Positions 1-11,909 of a DNA stretch of 64,000 nucleotides are shown in pieces. A program made the translations under genes and the position numbers. How positions within the stretch are numbered: position 1 is the stretch's first letter; every line of letters begins with the position of its first letter. This stretch comes from Beta vulgaris subsp. vulgaris. Lineage: Eukaryota > Streptophyta > Magnoliopsida > Caryophyllales > Amaranthaceae. The stretch spans positions 34,051,637-34,115,636 of the forward strand of contig NC_079205.1 in assembly GCF_026745355.1 (NCBI RefSeq), in the 5' to 3' direction. A model generated the notes under the pieces. It had not been told where the DNA came from, searched no databases, and saw only the letters and a list, made by a program, of their open reading frames with translations.

Positions 1-180
1 AGTACAATTTTTGGGGCCAGAAGAAGGTCTTTTTAGTACGCTTTCAGAGAAACGTACTTTTAGGCCTGTCACCTTCAGGCCCCTTTTGTACTTTTATTCC
101 CCTGCATATATGCCACATGTAGGGCTCAGATGAGGCCACGTGTCAGTACCAGAGCCGTTGATTTTTTAGGCCACAACAGG
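1..180. other. Unidentified sequence next to a broken reverse transcriptase
   Basis: These bases do not continue the gypsy reverse transcriptase that starts at about 181. They hold a repeated word around GGCCTGTCACC / TTCAGGCCCC. They may be the end of another element inserted in, or joined to, the retrotransposon. The other end lies outside the window, so no duplication can be tested. Confidence 0.25.
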
Positions 181-2563
181 TTAACCAATGCCCTACTATT
201 TTCATGGATCTGATGAATCGAGTATTTAAATCATACCTTGATAAGGTCGTGGTTGTATTCATCGATGACATCTTGGTGTTTTCAAGAAACTCGATTGAGC
301 ATGGAGAACTTTTGAGAAATGTGTTGGAAGTGTTGAGAGAAAGAAAGTTGTATGCAAAGTTGAAGAAATGTGAGTTTTGGATGAAAGAAGTTGCCTTTCT
401 AGGGCACATCATTTCAGATATTGGAGTCTCTGTTGATCCACAAAAGATAAAAGCTATCATGGAATGACCTAGACCCACTAATGTTCCTGAAGTTCGGAGT
501 TTTATGGGTTTAGCTGGATATTATAGAAGATTTGTCCAAGATTTCTCCAAGATAGCCATGCCTATAACTCGATTGGTAAAGAAGACGGTTAAGTTTGTAT
601 GGAGTGATGAATGTGAAGCAGCTTTTCAAGAGTTGAAGAAGCGTCTCACTACTGCTCCTGTTCTTACTCTCCCTTCTGGACTGATGGATTTGTTGTGTAT
701 AGGATGCCTCTAAGCATGGATTAGGGTGTGTGTTGATGCAGAATGATAAAGTTATAGCATATGCTTCCCGTCAACTCAAGCCTCATGAACAAAACTACCC
801 AACTCATGACCTTGAACTAGCCGCAGTTGTGTTTGCTCTCAAAATATGGAGACACTATCTCTATGGTGTTCCTGTAAGATCTTCACCGACCACAAAAGCC
901 TTAAATACATTTTTACCCAAAAGGAATTGAACTTGAGGCAACGTAGATGGCTTGAACTCCTAAAGGATTATGATGTCGAATCTTATCACCAGGCAAAGCT
1001 AATGTTGTAGCTGATGCTCTAAGCCGAAATCCTACCTAAACACAACCTTAACCTTGAAAGAAATCAATGATGATTTGATGAAGATGAAAGTGGAGATCAT
1101 GCAACCAAAAATAGAAGCACAGTTGTGTGCACTTGAGTTGAGGCCGACTTTGTTGGAAGAAATAAAAGAGGCGCAAGATGGAGACTTGGAGTTGCAAAAG
1201 ATAAAGAGTGATGTGAAAAGGGAAAATCACCGGGATTTGTGATCCAAGATGATGGCACGTTGAGATTTCAAGGAAGAATATGTGTTCCTGATAAGGAGGA
1301 TTGAAAAAGAGAATTCTGGAAGAAGCTACAAGTCCTTTTTCTGTTCACCCTGGAGGAAACAAGTTGTACAAGGATTTAAAGCAGACTTTCTGGTGGAGCA
1401 ATATGAAGCAAGAAGTTGCAGAATTTGTGTCAAGATGTTTGACTTGTCAAAGGATAAAGATCGAACATCAGAGACCTGCAGGATTGTTGCAACCATTAGA
1501 TGTACCTGCATGGAAATGGGATTCAATTTCGATGGATATTATTATTATGGGATTGCCACTGTCATTTCGAGGAATGAACTCTATTTGGGTCATTGTGGAT
1601 AGATTGACAAAATCCGCACATTTCTTAGCTATTAGAAATAATTGGAGTTTGGATAAGCTAGTTGAGTTATATGTGAGCACAATTGTAAGATTGCATGAAG
1701 TACCAAGTTCTATTGTGTCAGATTGTGATTCGAGATTCCAAGCAAAGTTTTGGAAGGAATTACAAAAGGCACTTGGTACGAGACTAGATTTTAGCACAAC
1801 TTTTCATCCAGCAACAAATGGTCAAACAGAAAGGACCATTCAGACTCTTGAAGATATGTTGAGGGCATGTATTTTGGATTTTCAAGGAAGTTGGGAGAAA
1901 TACCTGCCATTGGTTGAATTTTCTTACAGCAACAGCTATCAAGCAAGCATCCAAATGGCACCATATGAAGCACTCTATAGAAGAAGATGTGGAACACCCC
2001 TATGTTGGAGTGACATTGATGAAGCTCAGATAATTGGACCTGACTTGATACAAGAAACAGCAAAAAAAGTACGATTAATTCAAGCCAGGATGAAAGCTGC
2101 ACAGAATAGACAAAAGAGCTATGCGGACCGTCGAAGGAGACCATTGGAATTCGAAGTAGGTGATCCTGTCTTCTTGAAAATTTCGCCAACTAAGGGTATT
2201 ATGAGATTTGGTCAAACTGGTAAACTAAGTTCGAGGTACATTGGTCCATATGAGATTCTGGAACGAGTCAACGAAGTAGCTTATCGCTTGGCATTATCGA
2301 CTGACTTGGATAAAGTTCATAATGTCTTCCACGTGTCAATGTTGCAGAAGTATATATCATACCCTAGCCATGTGATCAGACACGGGCCTTTGCAGCTAAG
2401 GAAGGATTTGACTTATGAAGTGAAATCGATTGAAATTCTTGATCGTAGGGAAAAGCAACTTAGAAACAAAGTAATTCCGATGGTTAAGATTTTATGGGTT
2501 AATCACACGTCATCGAAAGCCACTTGGGAAGTAGAGGATCAGATGAGAACAAAATACCCTTAA
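181..2563 (+). pseudogene. Ty3/gypsy chromovirus pol remnant (RT - RNase H - integrase - chromodomain-like end)
   Basis: This is the 3' part of a gypsy polyprotein. It carries the end of reverse transcriptase with the FIDDILVFS catalytic block (about 258-284), RNase H (about 590-930) and integrase (1301-2563). The integrase shows a CLTC zinc pair and a D79, D141, E177 triad with 35 residues between the last two, counted from the methionine at 1301. The first zinc-binding histidine is replaced: the stretch reads EEATSPFSVHPG. A chromodomain-like tail with EILDRREK and ATWEVE follows at about 2410-2560. The frame is broken near 190, by a TGA where Trp is expected at 465-467, near 690-730, and between 940 and 1300. 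RT upstream of 181, protease and gag are absent. The order RT, RNase H, integrase, tail makes it a chromovirus, probably Tekay-like. It is not functional. Confidence 0.9.
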
Positions 2564-2692
2564 TTCTTTGAATAGATGACTTTAATGTGTTTATGTGATT
2601 CTGAAATCTTATGTATAAATGTTCAAGTTTATGAATGTATGATGTTATCCATTTGACAATGCTATGTAAGTTTCGAGGACGAAACTTTCTCT

Positions 2693-2705
2693 AAGGGGGT
2701 AAGGA
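2693..2705 (+). other. Polypurine tract before the 3' LTR
   Basis: A purine run (AAGGGGGTAAGGA, one T) lies directly before the LTR start TGTAATATCC. This is the usual second-strand primer position. The preceding words GAGGACGAAACTTT are typical of the end of the internal region in plant chromoviruses. Confidence 0.65.
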
Positions 2706-5484
2706 TGTAATATCCTAAAATCTTAAACGTGTTTAAGTTAAATAATTAACTATAATAAGTGGTTAAAATATATTTTATTTTAATCGTTTCGCTAATTAAG
2801 AAAAGTATAATAAAATGATTATAGAATTTCAATATAAAATTTACCAACTTAAATTGTGTTAATAACTAAGCGTCGATAATTTATATTTTTCGATTTTTAT
2901 GAGTTAAATAAGAAGGTTAGTTTTGTTAATTCACTAAGGCACAGAAATATCCAAGTTTCACCAAAACTTTACTAATCCACGTTTAGAGTGAAAGTGTGGG
3001 AATAATTTCTGATTTTTGGATTACAAAACAAAAAGGAAAAAGAGAAAAAAAATCCATGGTCAACATTTCTTTACTCTTGCCTTCTTCTTCACCCTTCCAT
3101 GGCCATTTGGCACACATGCAATCATACTCCCTCCTTCTCCCTCTGTCAAAAATTCTGTCACCAATCCCTCTCCTTAGCTTCTTCAAGCTAAAAATTCAGA
3201 ACATTTACTATCTCCCTCCCAAGCACTGATTTTGTATTCCTAATTCACTATAAATGGCCATAAAATCCATCACCAAGAACACCATCAACAACAATCTTCA
3301 TCCTCTCTTCTCTTACTAATCAGAATTTTCATTCACATCTCGCCGGAAAACGTGACCCAAAGAAACTCGAAAGAAAAAAAACCCATATTTTCCCTCTCTA
3401 TCCTCTTTTTCGGCCACCACCACCGGCTACCGCCGGCTCGCGCGACACCTGCGCCGCGCTCAGTCGCGCCCCCTGCCTTGGTCGTTGCTCGCCGAAGCTC
3501 CGCCGACCACCAGCAGCCTCGTACTCTCCCTCTTCCGTCGCACTCTTCTCCCTTGTCGTCCTCTTCGTCGCGCTCAGCTGTGTGCACCACCAACGCCTGA
3601 CGCCCAGCAACATCCGTCGCCGTCGTTCGCTTCTTGCCGCCACCATCGTCGGAGCCGTCCCCCTGCCGCAGCACCGTCGTCCCTGCTCTTAGTAGCAGAG
3701 GTGATGACCAATTCCTTTTAAAATTATGATTTCCTATTTACTAATGCAAGCCTAAGTTTGGGCCTAAGACCTTGGACTCAAAACTAAGGTTAAGTTTTAT
3801 AATCTGAATTTTGTTATGTTGGGCTAGAAGGATGTTTTGAACTTGTTCTGTGGACCGGTTTAGTTAGTTTTATTAAACCACTTAGCTTATTTCCTAAAAA
3901 CTATGTTTGGGCCATATTTCAAGACTTCTAAACTAGTTGAGTTGTTAAAACTAATTCATTGAGCTTGTAATTTATAATTTGAGTTTAAGTTATGATTTCT
4001 CCACTAATACTTAAGTCACTTATAATAACTAGTTACTTGACTTATAATATTATTTAAATGACTAAATAATATTATAATAATATTAATCGATCTATTATAG
4101 CTTTAAACTTAATTAATTTATTAATAGACGATTAATTGATGATTAACTATGAACTCGATTAATAATAATATACTTTTGAATGGTTATATAGTATGTAATA
4201 ATATAACTTTAAGTATGATGTTTCGATAATTCTAAAAATATATAACTAAATGAGTTACTTCACCTTATTAGTCGAGTAAAGAGTCACCTTAAGAAGTTAT
4301 TAACGACTAAGATAATAACGACCTTTAATGAGACCTTTATGACGTTATCACGAACGCTATGACCTTAATAAGCGTTAAATAATATTTAGGCTTAGAAGCT
4401 AAATAACGAAACGTTCATTAATAAAACTATTCTTAATTAGATTAAAGAAGATAAAGGATATTACAAGCGTCCCCCGGCTATCAAGGTTATTAAGCAGGAA
4501 TTCAGGTAACGTCTACTGCTAGCACCCGCATTTCCCTTCGAAGTATGTTTTATGATCATGATGAATATTATGTTTTATATATGGAATGCGGGAAATGAAA
4601 TGTTTTATAATGGTTATGATGATATGATGCTATGAAAAGATGATGATGATGATGATGATGATGTTATGGATGAAATGAAAAGAATATAATATAATTATTC
4701 ATGATGCTGATGATATGCTTAAAAAACATGATAAATTCAAGTGAAAGACGGTTCTTGGCAAGTATCCCGTTATCCTTTCGACAGGTCGTGCACGTACCTC
4801 TCGGCCAGTTAACCACCTCCCATTTAGTGAGAGCTATTATCCTCGGGTGGCACCTCGCATTTCTATATCATGGGCATTAACGCCACCTCTCGTTTAGTGA
4901 GGGTTTTTACCCTTGGGTAGCTGCCTCCCGTTTACGATGTTACTATGTTCTGGAGAGACGTCCCTTGTGTTGTACGAGCCAAGTTACCAAATAATATGAA
5001 TTATGATGATGAATCATGATAAAGAAGATAATGTAACATGATATGATATGTTTGTGAAATAGTTTTACTTATTCTCTTCTCCCTGTTTTTAAATAAAATG
5101 ATGTGAAATGAATTTACGATGTTAGAGTAGTATGTTACTGAGCCTCCGCTCACGGCGTTTTGTTTTATGTTTTAGGTACCGATGGTAATAACGGGATGGC
5201 GTAGTAGTGAGGATTTATTTAATGTCTAGATTATGTATGTAGACTCTCATGGTTTTAATTTAAGTTAATGTCAAATCTCTGATTAGTAACTAAATTTTAA
5301 TTAATCAAGACTAATGTCGGATCCATTTTATATTTCATATTATAATATGTTTAAGTTTATGAGTTTATGTTGCCTTGTATTTTCCTAACGTAAAGTACGG
5401 CGGTAACGCGTCGACTATCTAGGTTCCGCTGCTAATAATCGATTAATTAACTTAACAACGATGATTAGAGGTTGGGGTGTTACA
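2706..5484 (+). repeat. 3' LTR of the gypsy chromovirus at the left edge
   Basis: The LTR starts TGTAATATCC after the polypurine tract and ends GGGGTGTTACA, with TG...CA ends and 2779 bp. A TATA box (TATAAAT, 3249-3255) sits in it, followed by a CT-rich leader and a GC-rich stretch (about 3410-3700). That stretch gives overlapping open frames on both strands that I do not take for genes. It also holds a GAT microsatellite (4638-4664) and imperfect duplicate words at 4800-4940. The 5' LTR lies outside the window. Confidence 0.8.
4800..4940. repeat. Imperfect tandem duplication inside the LTR
   Basis: The words CACCTCCCATTTAGTGAG, CACCTCTCGTTTAGTGAG and CTGCCTCCCGTTTA follow each other, separated by TTATCCTCGGGTGG and TTACCCTTGGGTAG. 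This is about 2.5 copies of a unit near 65 bp. Confidence 0.6.
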
Positions 5485-6926
5485 TAGAATTATTGCTTAT
5501 TGCTGCGGTGTTACCTATACGCAGCAATATATCTCGTTAAAAGAAAATATAAAATATAAAATAACCATATTGCTGCGGTTCTCGATAGAAACCGCAACAA
5601 TATTGTTTAACCGGAAAATTTTTTGAAAAAAAGTTGACATTTGACCAGACATATTGTTGCGGTTTCAGACAAGAACCGCAGAAAATATATTAAAATAATA
5701 TTTAAAAAATCAATATTTTAATATATTGTTGCGGTTCTTGTCAGAAACCGCCGCAATATATCTAACAAAAATAAATAAAACCCTATATATAACTTAAGTG
5801 GGGAGCCTCCCTCACTCCCATTTCTCCCTCTCAAATCTCGCTCCCAACCTCTCTCTTATTTCTCCTTCACATCGCACTCTCTCTCTCGTGTAAAACTCTG
5901 GTCGCCTTGACAACTCCTAACCGCTCCTCTTCCTTTTCGTACCTACTTTGACAACTCCTCTCAAACTCCATCGTTCGTTTGTCCTTCGTTCGTTCTTTGT
6001 CGACCGTTTGTTCCGTCAACCTTTGTCGGTCGTTCGTTCGTTCTCCTTCGTCGGTCGGCCGTTCGTTCTTTTCCACTTAAACTCAAAACCTTGAAACTCA
6101 AAACCCTTAATAGTTCCTCCTCTATCTCTCCATATCGCTTCGTCGAAATCAGATCGGCGGTTTAATCCCTTCGTCCTACGTCGGCCATTCTTTCGTACTT
6201 CGAAATCGGACAGGCGATAAATCATATAATTTGAAGCGCCGTCATTCACTTGCGAGAGGGAAAAGGCGAACTTTGCGTGACATTTTCGGCCAGATCTGTT
6301 TTTTTCCCTTTTTTTTCGTTTTTTAGATTTGTAAATTTTATGTTTTAGGATTTATTTATTTTCAGTTTGTTATTTTTTTAATATATTTTTATTATATTCT
6401 TTTTGTAATTAATTATTTAGTTATAATTGTTGTTTTTTATTATTTTTTGTTAGATCTGTAATTTTTTTTTATAATTAATCATTTAGTTATATTTATCAAT
6501 ATCAGGCTCATTTACAATACATTTGGGGGTTGAGTATAATTTACACTTTACAGTATTATTTGCCTCTTGGAAATTTGTGGTTGAGTATTTTTGCTTTATA
6601 GTATTATTATCAGTATTAGGCTCATTTGCTTTACATTTGGGGGTTGAGTATGGTTTTACTCTTTCAAATTTAATTACAAAATGCAAAAAAAAAAAAAAAA
6701 TTTACTTGTACCATGACCTATTGCTGTGGTTTCTAGCCAAAACCGCAGCAATATGTTGTACTTTTTTAATATAAAATACTTATATTGTTGCGGTTTTACC
6801 CGGAAACTGCAACAATATTCAGCAATATATTAATTACCTATTGCTGTACCCTTAATCACTGCGCAGCCAAAACTGCCGCAATATGCCACTTAATGACCGC
6901 AGCAATAAGCATTTATTCTACTGGTG
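5485..6926. mobile_element. Non-autonomous CACTA (En/Spm)-like element, left tip cut by the LTR element
   Basis: The right terminus read on the - strand begins CACCAGTAGAATAAATGCTT. The left side, directly after the LTR, reads TAGAATTATTGCTTATTGC. The two match as terminal inverted repeats if the gypsy element inserted a few bases inside the left tip. About ten copies of TTGCTGCGGT, in both orientations and often as close palindromic pairs, crowd the outer parts (5500-5760 and 6715-6910). Dense subterminal repeats of this kind are a hallmark of CACTA elements, where they bind transposase. No transposase frame is present. The core (5795-6300) looks like a TATA box plus CT-rich leader, perhaps a captured gene 5' end. 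Confidence 0.65.
6506..6660. repeat. Direct duplication in the CACTA-like core
   Basis: The words AGGCTCATTT and ACATTTGGGGGTTGAGTAT occur at about 6503-6540 and again at about 6622-6651. A related TTTGTGGTTGAGTATT lies between them. The unit is about 115 bp and carried twice. Confidence 0.6.
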
Positions 6927-8054
6927 TTAGTCTAGTTTGGTTCAGGAAAACATAAAAAGACTATTTTTTAGTAACAAATTATTATGCAATATATATTACA
7001 TGGAACCTAACAAATTGTCCACATTAATCTGATTAATGTTAGAACAGTTCTTTAGGTCTTGATTAGCAAAAATAACGTTTGAGTGACAAAAATCATGTAG
7101 GACAATCATATAATGTGAATAGAATGATCAGGCAAGCATATAATATACAAAGGCAAGAATAATAATGATAATTTAAAATAAAGTATAGAAAATGGATTAG
7201 AATATACAAAGGCACAATTTTTATATTGAAGATCTACATTATGAAAGAAACGGTTAGTAACTTCAATATAAAAATAGAGAATTTATTTAAGGATCCTTAG
7301 GAGTATACCTATGCGGTTTAGATTGAAGAGCACAACAATCTTTGGGCGGAGCAATCGTGGAACCAAGAACGAAATGTGATTAAGAATAGAAGATTGATTG
7401 AAAGTATTTGAGTGTTTGAGTATTTTGAGAGTCGAAGTGTATTTGTAAGGATTCTTGTGTTCGTAAAATAATAATGAAAAGTCGTGTTTGATTCGGGCAA
7501 TCAGAAGTATTTATAGGCAGATGGACACTGCGCTTGGCGCAGCTAACGTGTCAAGTGCATGATGCAGCATGACCAGTAAAAAGCGTACACGTGACACGCG
7601 TTTTGAAAAGATAAGAAATTTCGCATCTCAAGCTGAGAACGGCGCTTGACGCATGACTCTGAATGAGTCAGAAATCCACGTGTCAGGTGCAGATTAGTGC
7701 ACATGGCACAGGTGGACAGAGCTACGCCTGACACACAGACGTGCGGCGGGTGCATTCCCTGCGCCAGGCGCAGGTTGGTGCGCTAGGCACACCAGCCTGA
7801 CTCCTGACGTGCCTTTGCCAGCTTTATTTAAAACGCGTTTAAAATATTTTCTTTTATCCTTTAATTTCAAAAATTTAATTTTACGGGATAAAATCTGATT
7901 TTAACTTATAAAAATATATTTCTGAAAATATTTATTTATTAAAATAAATCAATTAATTATCACTTAATTGGACTTTTCAAAGAATTGGGCTCAAATACAG
8001 TTAATTATCATGAATAATTAATTGCGCTTTAGAATATCATTTCGAAACACAATT
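6927..8054 (-). repeat. Possible LTR of an unclassified retroelement (family Y), split by a solo LTR
   Basis: On the - strand there is a TATA-like box (CTATAAATAC, near 7508-7517) followed by leader-like sequence. A stretch rich in TGCGCC and GCGCAG words covers 7520-7800. Parts resemble 24940-25790: both have the GCGC-type words and GAATAATTAATTG. The piece beyond the solo LTR (11443-11535) has TATGTTTCATCATTG, also present at 25750. I infer one old repeat interrupted at 8055. Ends are not defined and the class is unknown. Confidence 0.35.
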
Positions 8055-8091
8055 CGTAATCTCTCATAATTTTATGGATTTTATAAATATA

Positions 8092-8094
8092 TAT

Positions 8095-8157
<63 letters not shown>
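8092..8157. repeat. (TA)n microsatellite
   Basis: An uninterrupted TA run of about 66 bp is followed by TTTATTTATTTA repeats. It lies in the first 100 bp of the solo LTR. Confidence 0.95.
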
Positions 8158-8162
<5 letters not shown>

Positions 8163-8689
8163 TTATTTATTTATTTATATTTAAATATAATTTAGTTTGA
8201 AATAATTTATTTATTTAAAAGGTTGACTATTTTGAAAGTCAAAGGAATTATTTTAAAGATTTAAGAAAGTTAAAATGTTTTGTTAAGGCATGCTTTGAAA
8301 AATATTTAAAATACTAATTGGATTTGAAAAAGGATTTTAAATCGACTTGAGGAACCCAAATACTAATTGGACTAGGAAAAGGAACTTCTAGTAATGTTAG
8401 GAGTTTATTCGCCAATCCTATTCATTATTCTATCCTACTTAGGATCCAATTACCTTTTCTAAGTCCAAAAGGAAAGCTTGCCTATAAATATCATTAAGCC
8501 CAAATATTTTACCCACAAAAAATATTCTCTCTCCTCCCTCCTCAAGAAAAACCGCTAGCTTCAATCCTCCCTCTTCACGTGATTTTTCTTTCTTCTTTCT
8601 CAAGTTTTGATTAAAGATTATGTTTTTATGTTGAGTTCGTATTGTGTCGGACTCGTCCGACACACTATTCTCGTCGGACCACTTCAGTT

Positions 8690-9003
8690 AGAAGCACTTG
8701 TGCTTCAGTTAGACGCACTTGGGTTTCAGTTGGTCTTTACTTTTTTTCATGTAGTCTTCATTTTTTTTCCAGGTAGTCTTCATTTTTTTCAGGTAGTCTT
8801 CATTTTTTTTCAATTAGTCTTCTTTTTTTTTTTCAGTTGGTTTCAATTTTTTTTCAGTTAGTCTTCATTTTTTTTCAGGTAGTCTTCAATTTTTTTTCAG
8901 TTAGTCTTAATCTTTTTTCAGTTAGTCTTCATTTTTTTTCAGTTAGTCTTCATTTTTTTTCAGTTAGTCCTTTCAGTTAGTCTTCATTTTTTTTCAGTTA
9001 GTC
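8690..9003. repeat. Minisatellite, unit about 21 bp (TTTTTTTTCAGTTAGTCTTC type)
   Basis: Successive copies of a T-run followed by CAGTTAGTCTTC (or CAGGTAGTCTTC) fill the stretch, about a dozen with varying T-run length. It lies in the leader region of the solo LTR. An open frame crosses it but only gives Phe-rich low complexity. Confidence 0.9.
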
Positions 9004-9150
9004 TAAATGAAAAGTAACTTGGTCTATATGAAAGTAACTTACCTCTAAATGAAAGTAACTTACCTCTAAATGAAAGTAAGTTACCTCCAAATGAAAGTAA
9101 GTTACCTCTAAATGAAAGTAAGTTACCTCTAAATGAAAGTAACTTAGATT
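9004..9150. repeat. Minisatellite, unit about 21 bp (AAATGAAAGTAACTTACCTCT)
   Basis: About six or seven near-identical copies lie head to tail, directly after the CAGTTAGTCTTC array. The unit is unrelated in sequence to that array. Confidence 0.9.
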
Positions 9151-11437
9151 CTTAGTTTTATTATTCTTTCATTTAACAACTAACTAATATTGAAAAAAAT
9201 AAACACTAACCTCTGCTTTCCTCTCACTTTCTCCTTCTTCTTCATTCCTCTTAGCTGATTTCTTTCTTCTTTGTTAGATCAATAAAAAAGTATAACAAAA
9301 CTATATACATTCAATGGCTCGATCTCTTTCTAACGCTAAGGTTTTCTTCTCCCTTGTTGTTGACAATATCTCCATGGCCTCTTAAAGATAGTTATACTCA
9401 GTGTTCATTACTCTTTTTGCTTGAAAGCCAATGTTTTTACCTCTAGAATGTTTTCAAGTGCTGTCCAGCGGCGCGGCGGCGGCGGCGGCAGAGGAAGAAG
9501 ATGAAGAAGGAGCAGCGGCGCCGTTCTCGCGGCTTCGTCCGACGAAACATATTGGGTCAGACGGTCTGACCCAATACTTTCACTTTTATGTTTTGTTCTA
9601 GTACTAATTATGATTAAAAGCTGTAATTTACTATTTTAATGATGAATCTATGATTATATAAATTATGTATTGAAAGAATAAAAATTCAAATTTGATTATT
9701 ATGTTTAAATTTGGATTTTTAATTATCAAAGCATGGATTTTTAGGGTATTAAAGTTTGGAAAATCATAGTAGCATGTTATAAACTATGAAATTAATTTAA
9801 CTTATGATTCTAAGCATATTTAAGTATGTCTAAAGGGAGTTCTAAATAATTATAAGTTGATGAAATTTTAGAAAGGTTGATATTAATGGAGTTTTATGGA
9901 TTTTAATGACTAGTATAGTAGTACTATGTTAGGGAATATAAATAATTGAAGTTTTAACGATGAAAGCAACTTTTAAATATATTTAAAGGGAAATTTTAGT
10001 ATTTTAAAGTTGCTGGAATTTATTTGAAGTATTGATTATAAATTCTATTGGTTGTTTTGGAGACTTCTCTGTAGGCTACTTCTAAAGTGTTAAAAGTGGC
10101 CTATCAATTTGTCTACACAAGGTATGTACATACCTATTGATTTAAAGAAAGAAGGTTATGTAGTATCGTGTATAGGAACTATGTGAGTTCATATATGTTC
10201 GCTATTATAATATTTAGATTCTACATGTTTTATGTTTGCGTGCGAACATACTAAGTATATGATTTAATTATGAGATTAATATCATGTTTGTATGGAATAT
10301 TGATGCAATCATGTTGGTTAAGAACTTTATTTATTAATTCACATGGGGAATTAATATATTTATCAGTTGGATCATGATTGAATCATGTGTTTCCTTATAT
10401 TATTAATTTCACTACTCTATGAGGACAATGGGCCTTATTTGGTAAGTTGATAATTTCTACCTTTGAAAAGTAAGTTGGTTGTTGGCTAGGTTCAACAAAT
10501 AAGGAGGATTGAAATAAATAAGGAATTAATCTTGGGTTGTAAGTTGTATGATCACTTATTTAATCCTAAGATAAAAAAGGAATAAAGTTGTGAATGTTTG
10601 ATTGTATGTTATCTGTATTGCTTGTGTGCCATAACAAGTAATAATTGGTAAATCATGTAAACTGAAACTTGGATAGTAATAAACTTTATACCGGTGCACG
10701 TATGACGTTGGACAATCAGGGATTGAGGTTCATGGTGGTCGTGCCATGACTTTTTCTGAGAATTGGATTGATCACCGTTCCTATTTATATTAAAAGGCTC
10801 ATCGATATCTTAGGTTATTATGAAATATGGAGTCGCGCCCGTATTTCGTCTTTCAAAGGGAAGATTGGTTTTAGATGAGACAACTCGGTCCAATAAATAT
10901 TCCATTAAAGTAATAAAAAGATTGTTAATGTTTAGTTAAATAAAAGTTATTTGGAGATTGTAATGTTGTTATTTATCACTGCTTATATTTATTGGTATCA
11001 TGTTAGTAATGTTTATTTATTATTATGTAGTACTCAGCTTTGCTAATTATGTGCTTTGTTTGCCTTTTTTGATCCTATGATAATCCATTCTTGGTGAGCA
11101 AATTCTTTAGTGCATTGACATCTAAAGATGTGCAAATGTTGCATCATGGTAATTTGAGAATGGAGAGGTTGCGTAACATATTGAACTATTAATTGTTTTA
11201 TAGTAGATATATTTACATATAAGTTTGGTTTGAAGTTAAAGTTAACAATGTTGTTTGGTTTTAAAGTTATTTCGATTATTTATTATATTTCAATTCTAAA
11301 GTTGAGTTATATGCTTTCCGCTGCAAAATTCAGAAGAAGCCGATACATTATCACACAGGCGATAATGCTTTGATGATTCTCTAAGTTTTATATTGAAAAG
11401 GGTATATTGGAAAAGAGATAATTATCGCGGTGTTACA

Positions 11438-11909
11438 CAATTTTAGAGTGGTTCTTTAGATTGCTCTTCCGTTGGATTGCGCCAACTAATACCGCGATAT
11501 GTTTCATCATTGGAATTAACGGGGATTACACACACCATCAAATGAGACATTAAGCAATAAAAATGTTTGTTTCAAGACTCGAACCCATGACCTCTTATTT
11601 GATATGCTCACTCACCAACTATACTACTATACTCATGTTGGTCTTTGGTGAGGGAAAAAATCATTTAAAAATAAGATACTATCTATTTTTTGAAGATTTC
11701 AAATGCACATTGATAAATAATCCAAAGCATATTTCCCAATTCCAAAGATAAAAACTAGTTTATACCTAAAAAGCTAAAATTTATGTTTGAAAATAAAATA
11801 AAAATGAGAGGACATCACGTGCATAATTTGATAGTACACTCGAGGCCAATGGATTTTAGGCAAAGGTGAGAATTAGGCGGAGGTGGTACTTTATCTACAA
11901 CCACGAAGC
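11438..11909 (+). promoter_or_regulatory. Space between the solo LTR and the NOL start codon (promoter and leader by position)
   Basis: Only 472 bp separate the LTR end from the ATG at 11910, so the proximal promoter and 5' UTR must lie here or in the LTR. I see no convincing TATA box. A TAG stop in frame with the gene lies at 11874-11876, which makes 11910 the first in-frame ATG. The first 100 bp resemble sequence at 25720-25790 and belong to an older repeat. Confidence 0.45.

Larger units (their letters stand above)
8055..11437 (+). mobile_element. Solo LTR of a Ty3/gypsy element, upstream of NOL
   Basis: The ends are CGTAATC (TG mutated to CG) and GTGTTACA. A perfect 5 bp target-site duplication CAATT flanks it (8050-8054 and 11438-11442). 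The sequence matches the solo LTR at 21067-23612 along its length, including TTGACTATTTTGAAAGTC, a TATA box (TATAAATA, 8483-8490) and the end block CACACAGGCGATAATG. It is 3383 bp, longer than its relative, because it gained a TA microsatellite and two minisatellites. No internal region or polymerase remains, so it probably formed by recombination between two LTRs. It ends 472 bp before the NOL ATG. Confidence 0.85.

Noticed and set aside
3333..3721. GC-rich open frames on both strands in the left LTR
   Set aside because: Overlapping frames of Pro, Arg and Ser in all directions are expected from GC-rich sequence. No domain, and the position is inside an LTR.
8607..8861. Phe-rich membrane-like frame
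   Set aside because: It is a translation of the TTTTTTTTCAG minisatellite.
9004..9150. Regularly spaced direct repeats that could suggest a CRISPR array
   Set aside because: Units are head to tail without unique spacers, in a plant LTR. This is a minisatellite.
11883..11909. Upstream GTG start for NOL
   Set aside because: Plant nuclear genes start at ATG. The ATG at 11910 has a good context and gives the expected transit peptide.
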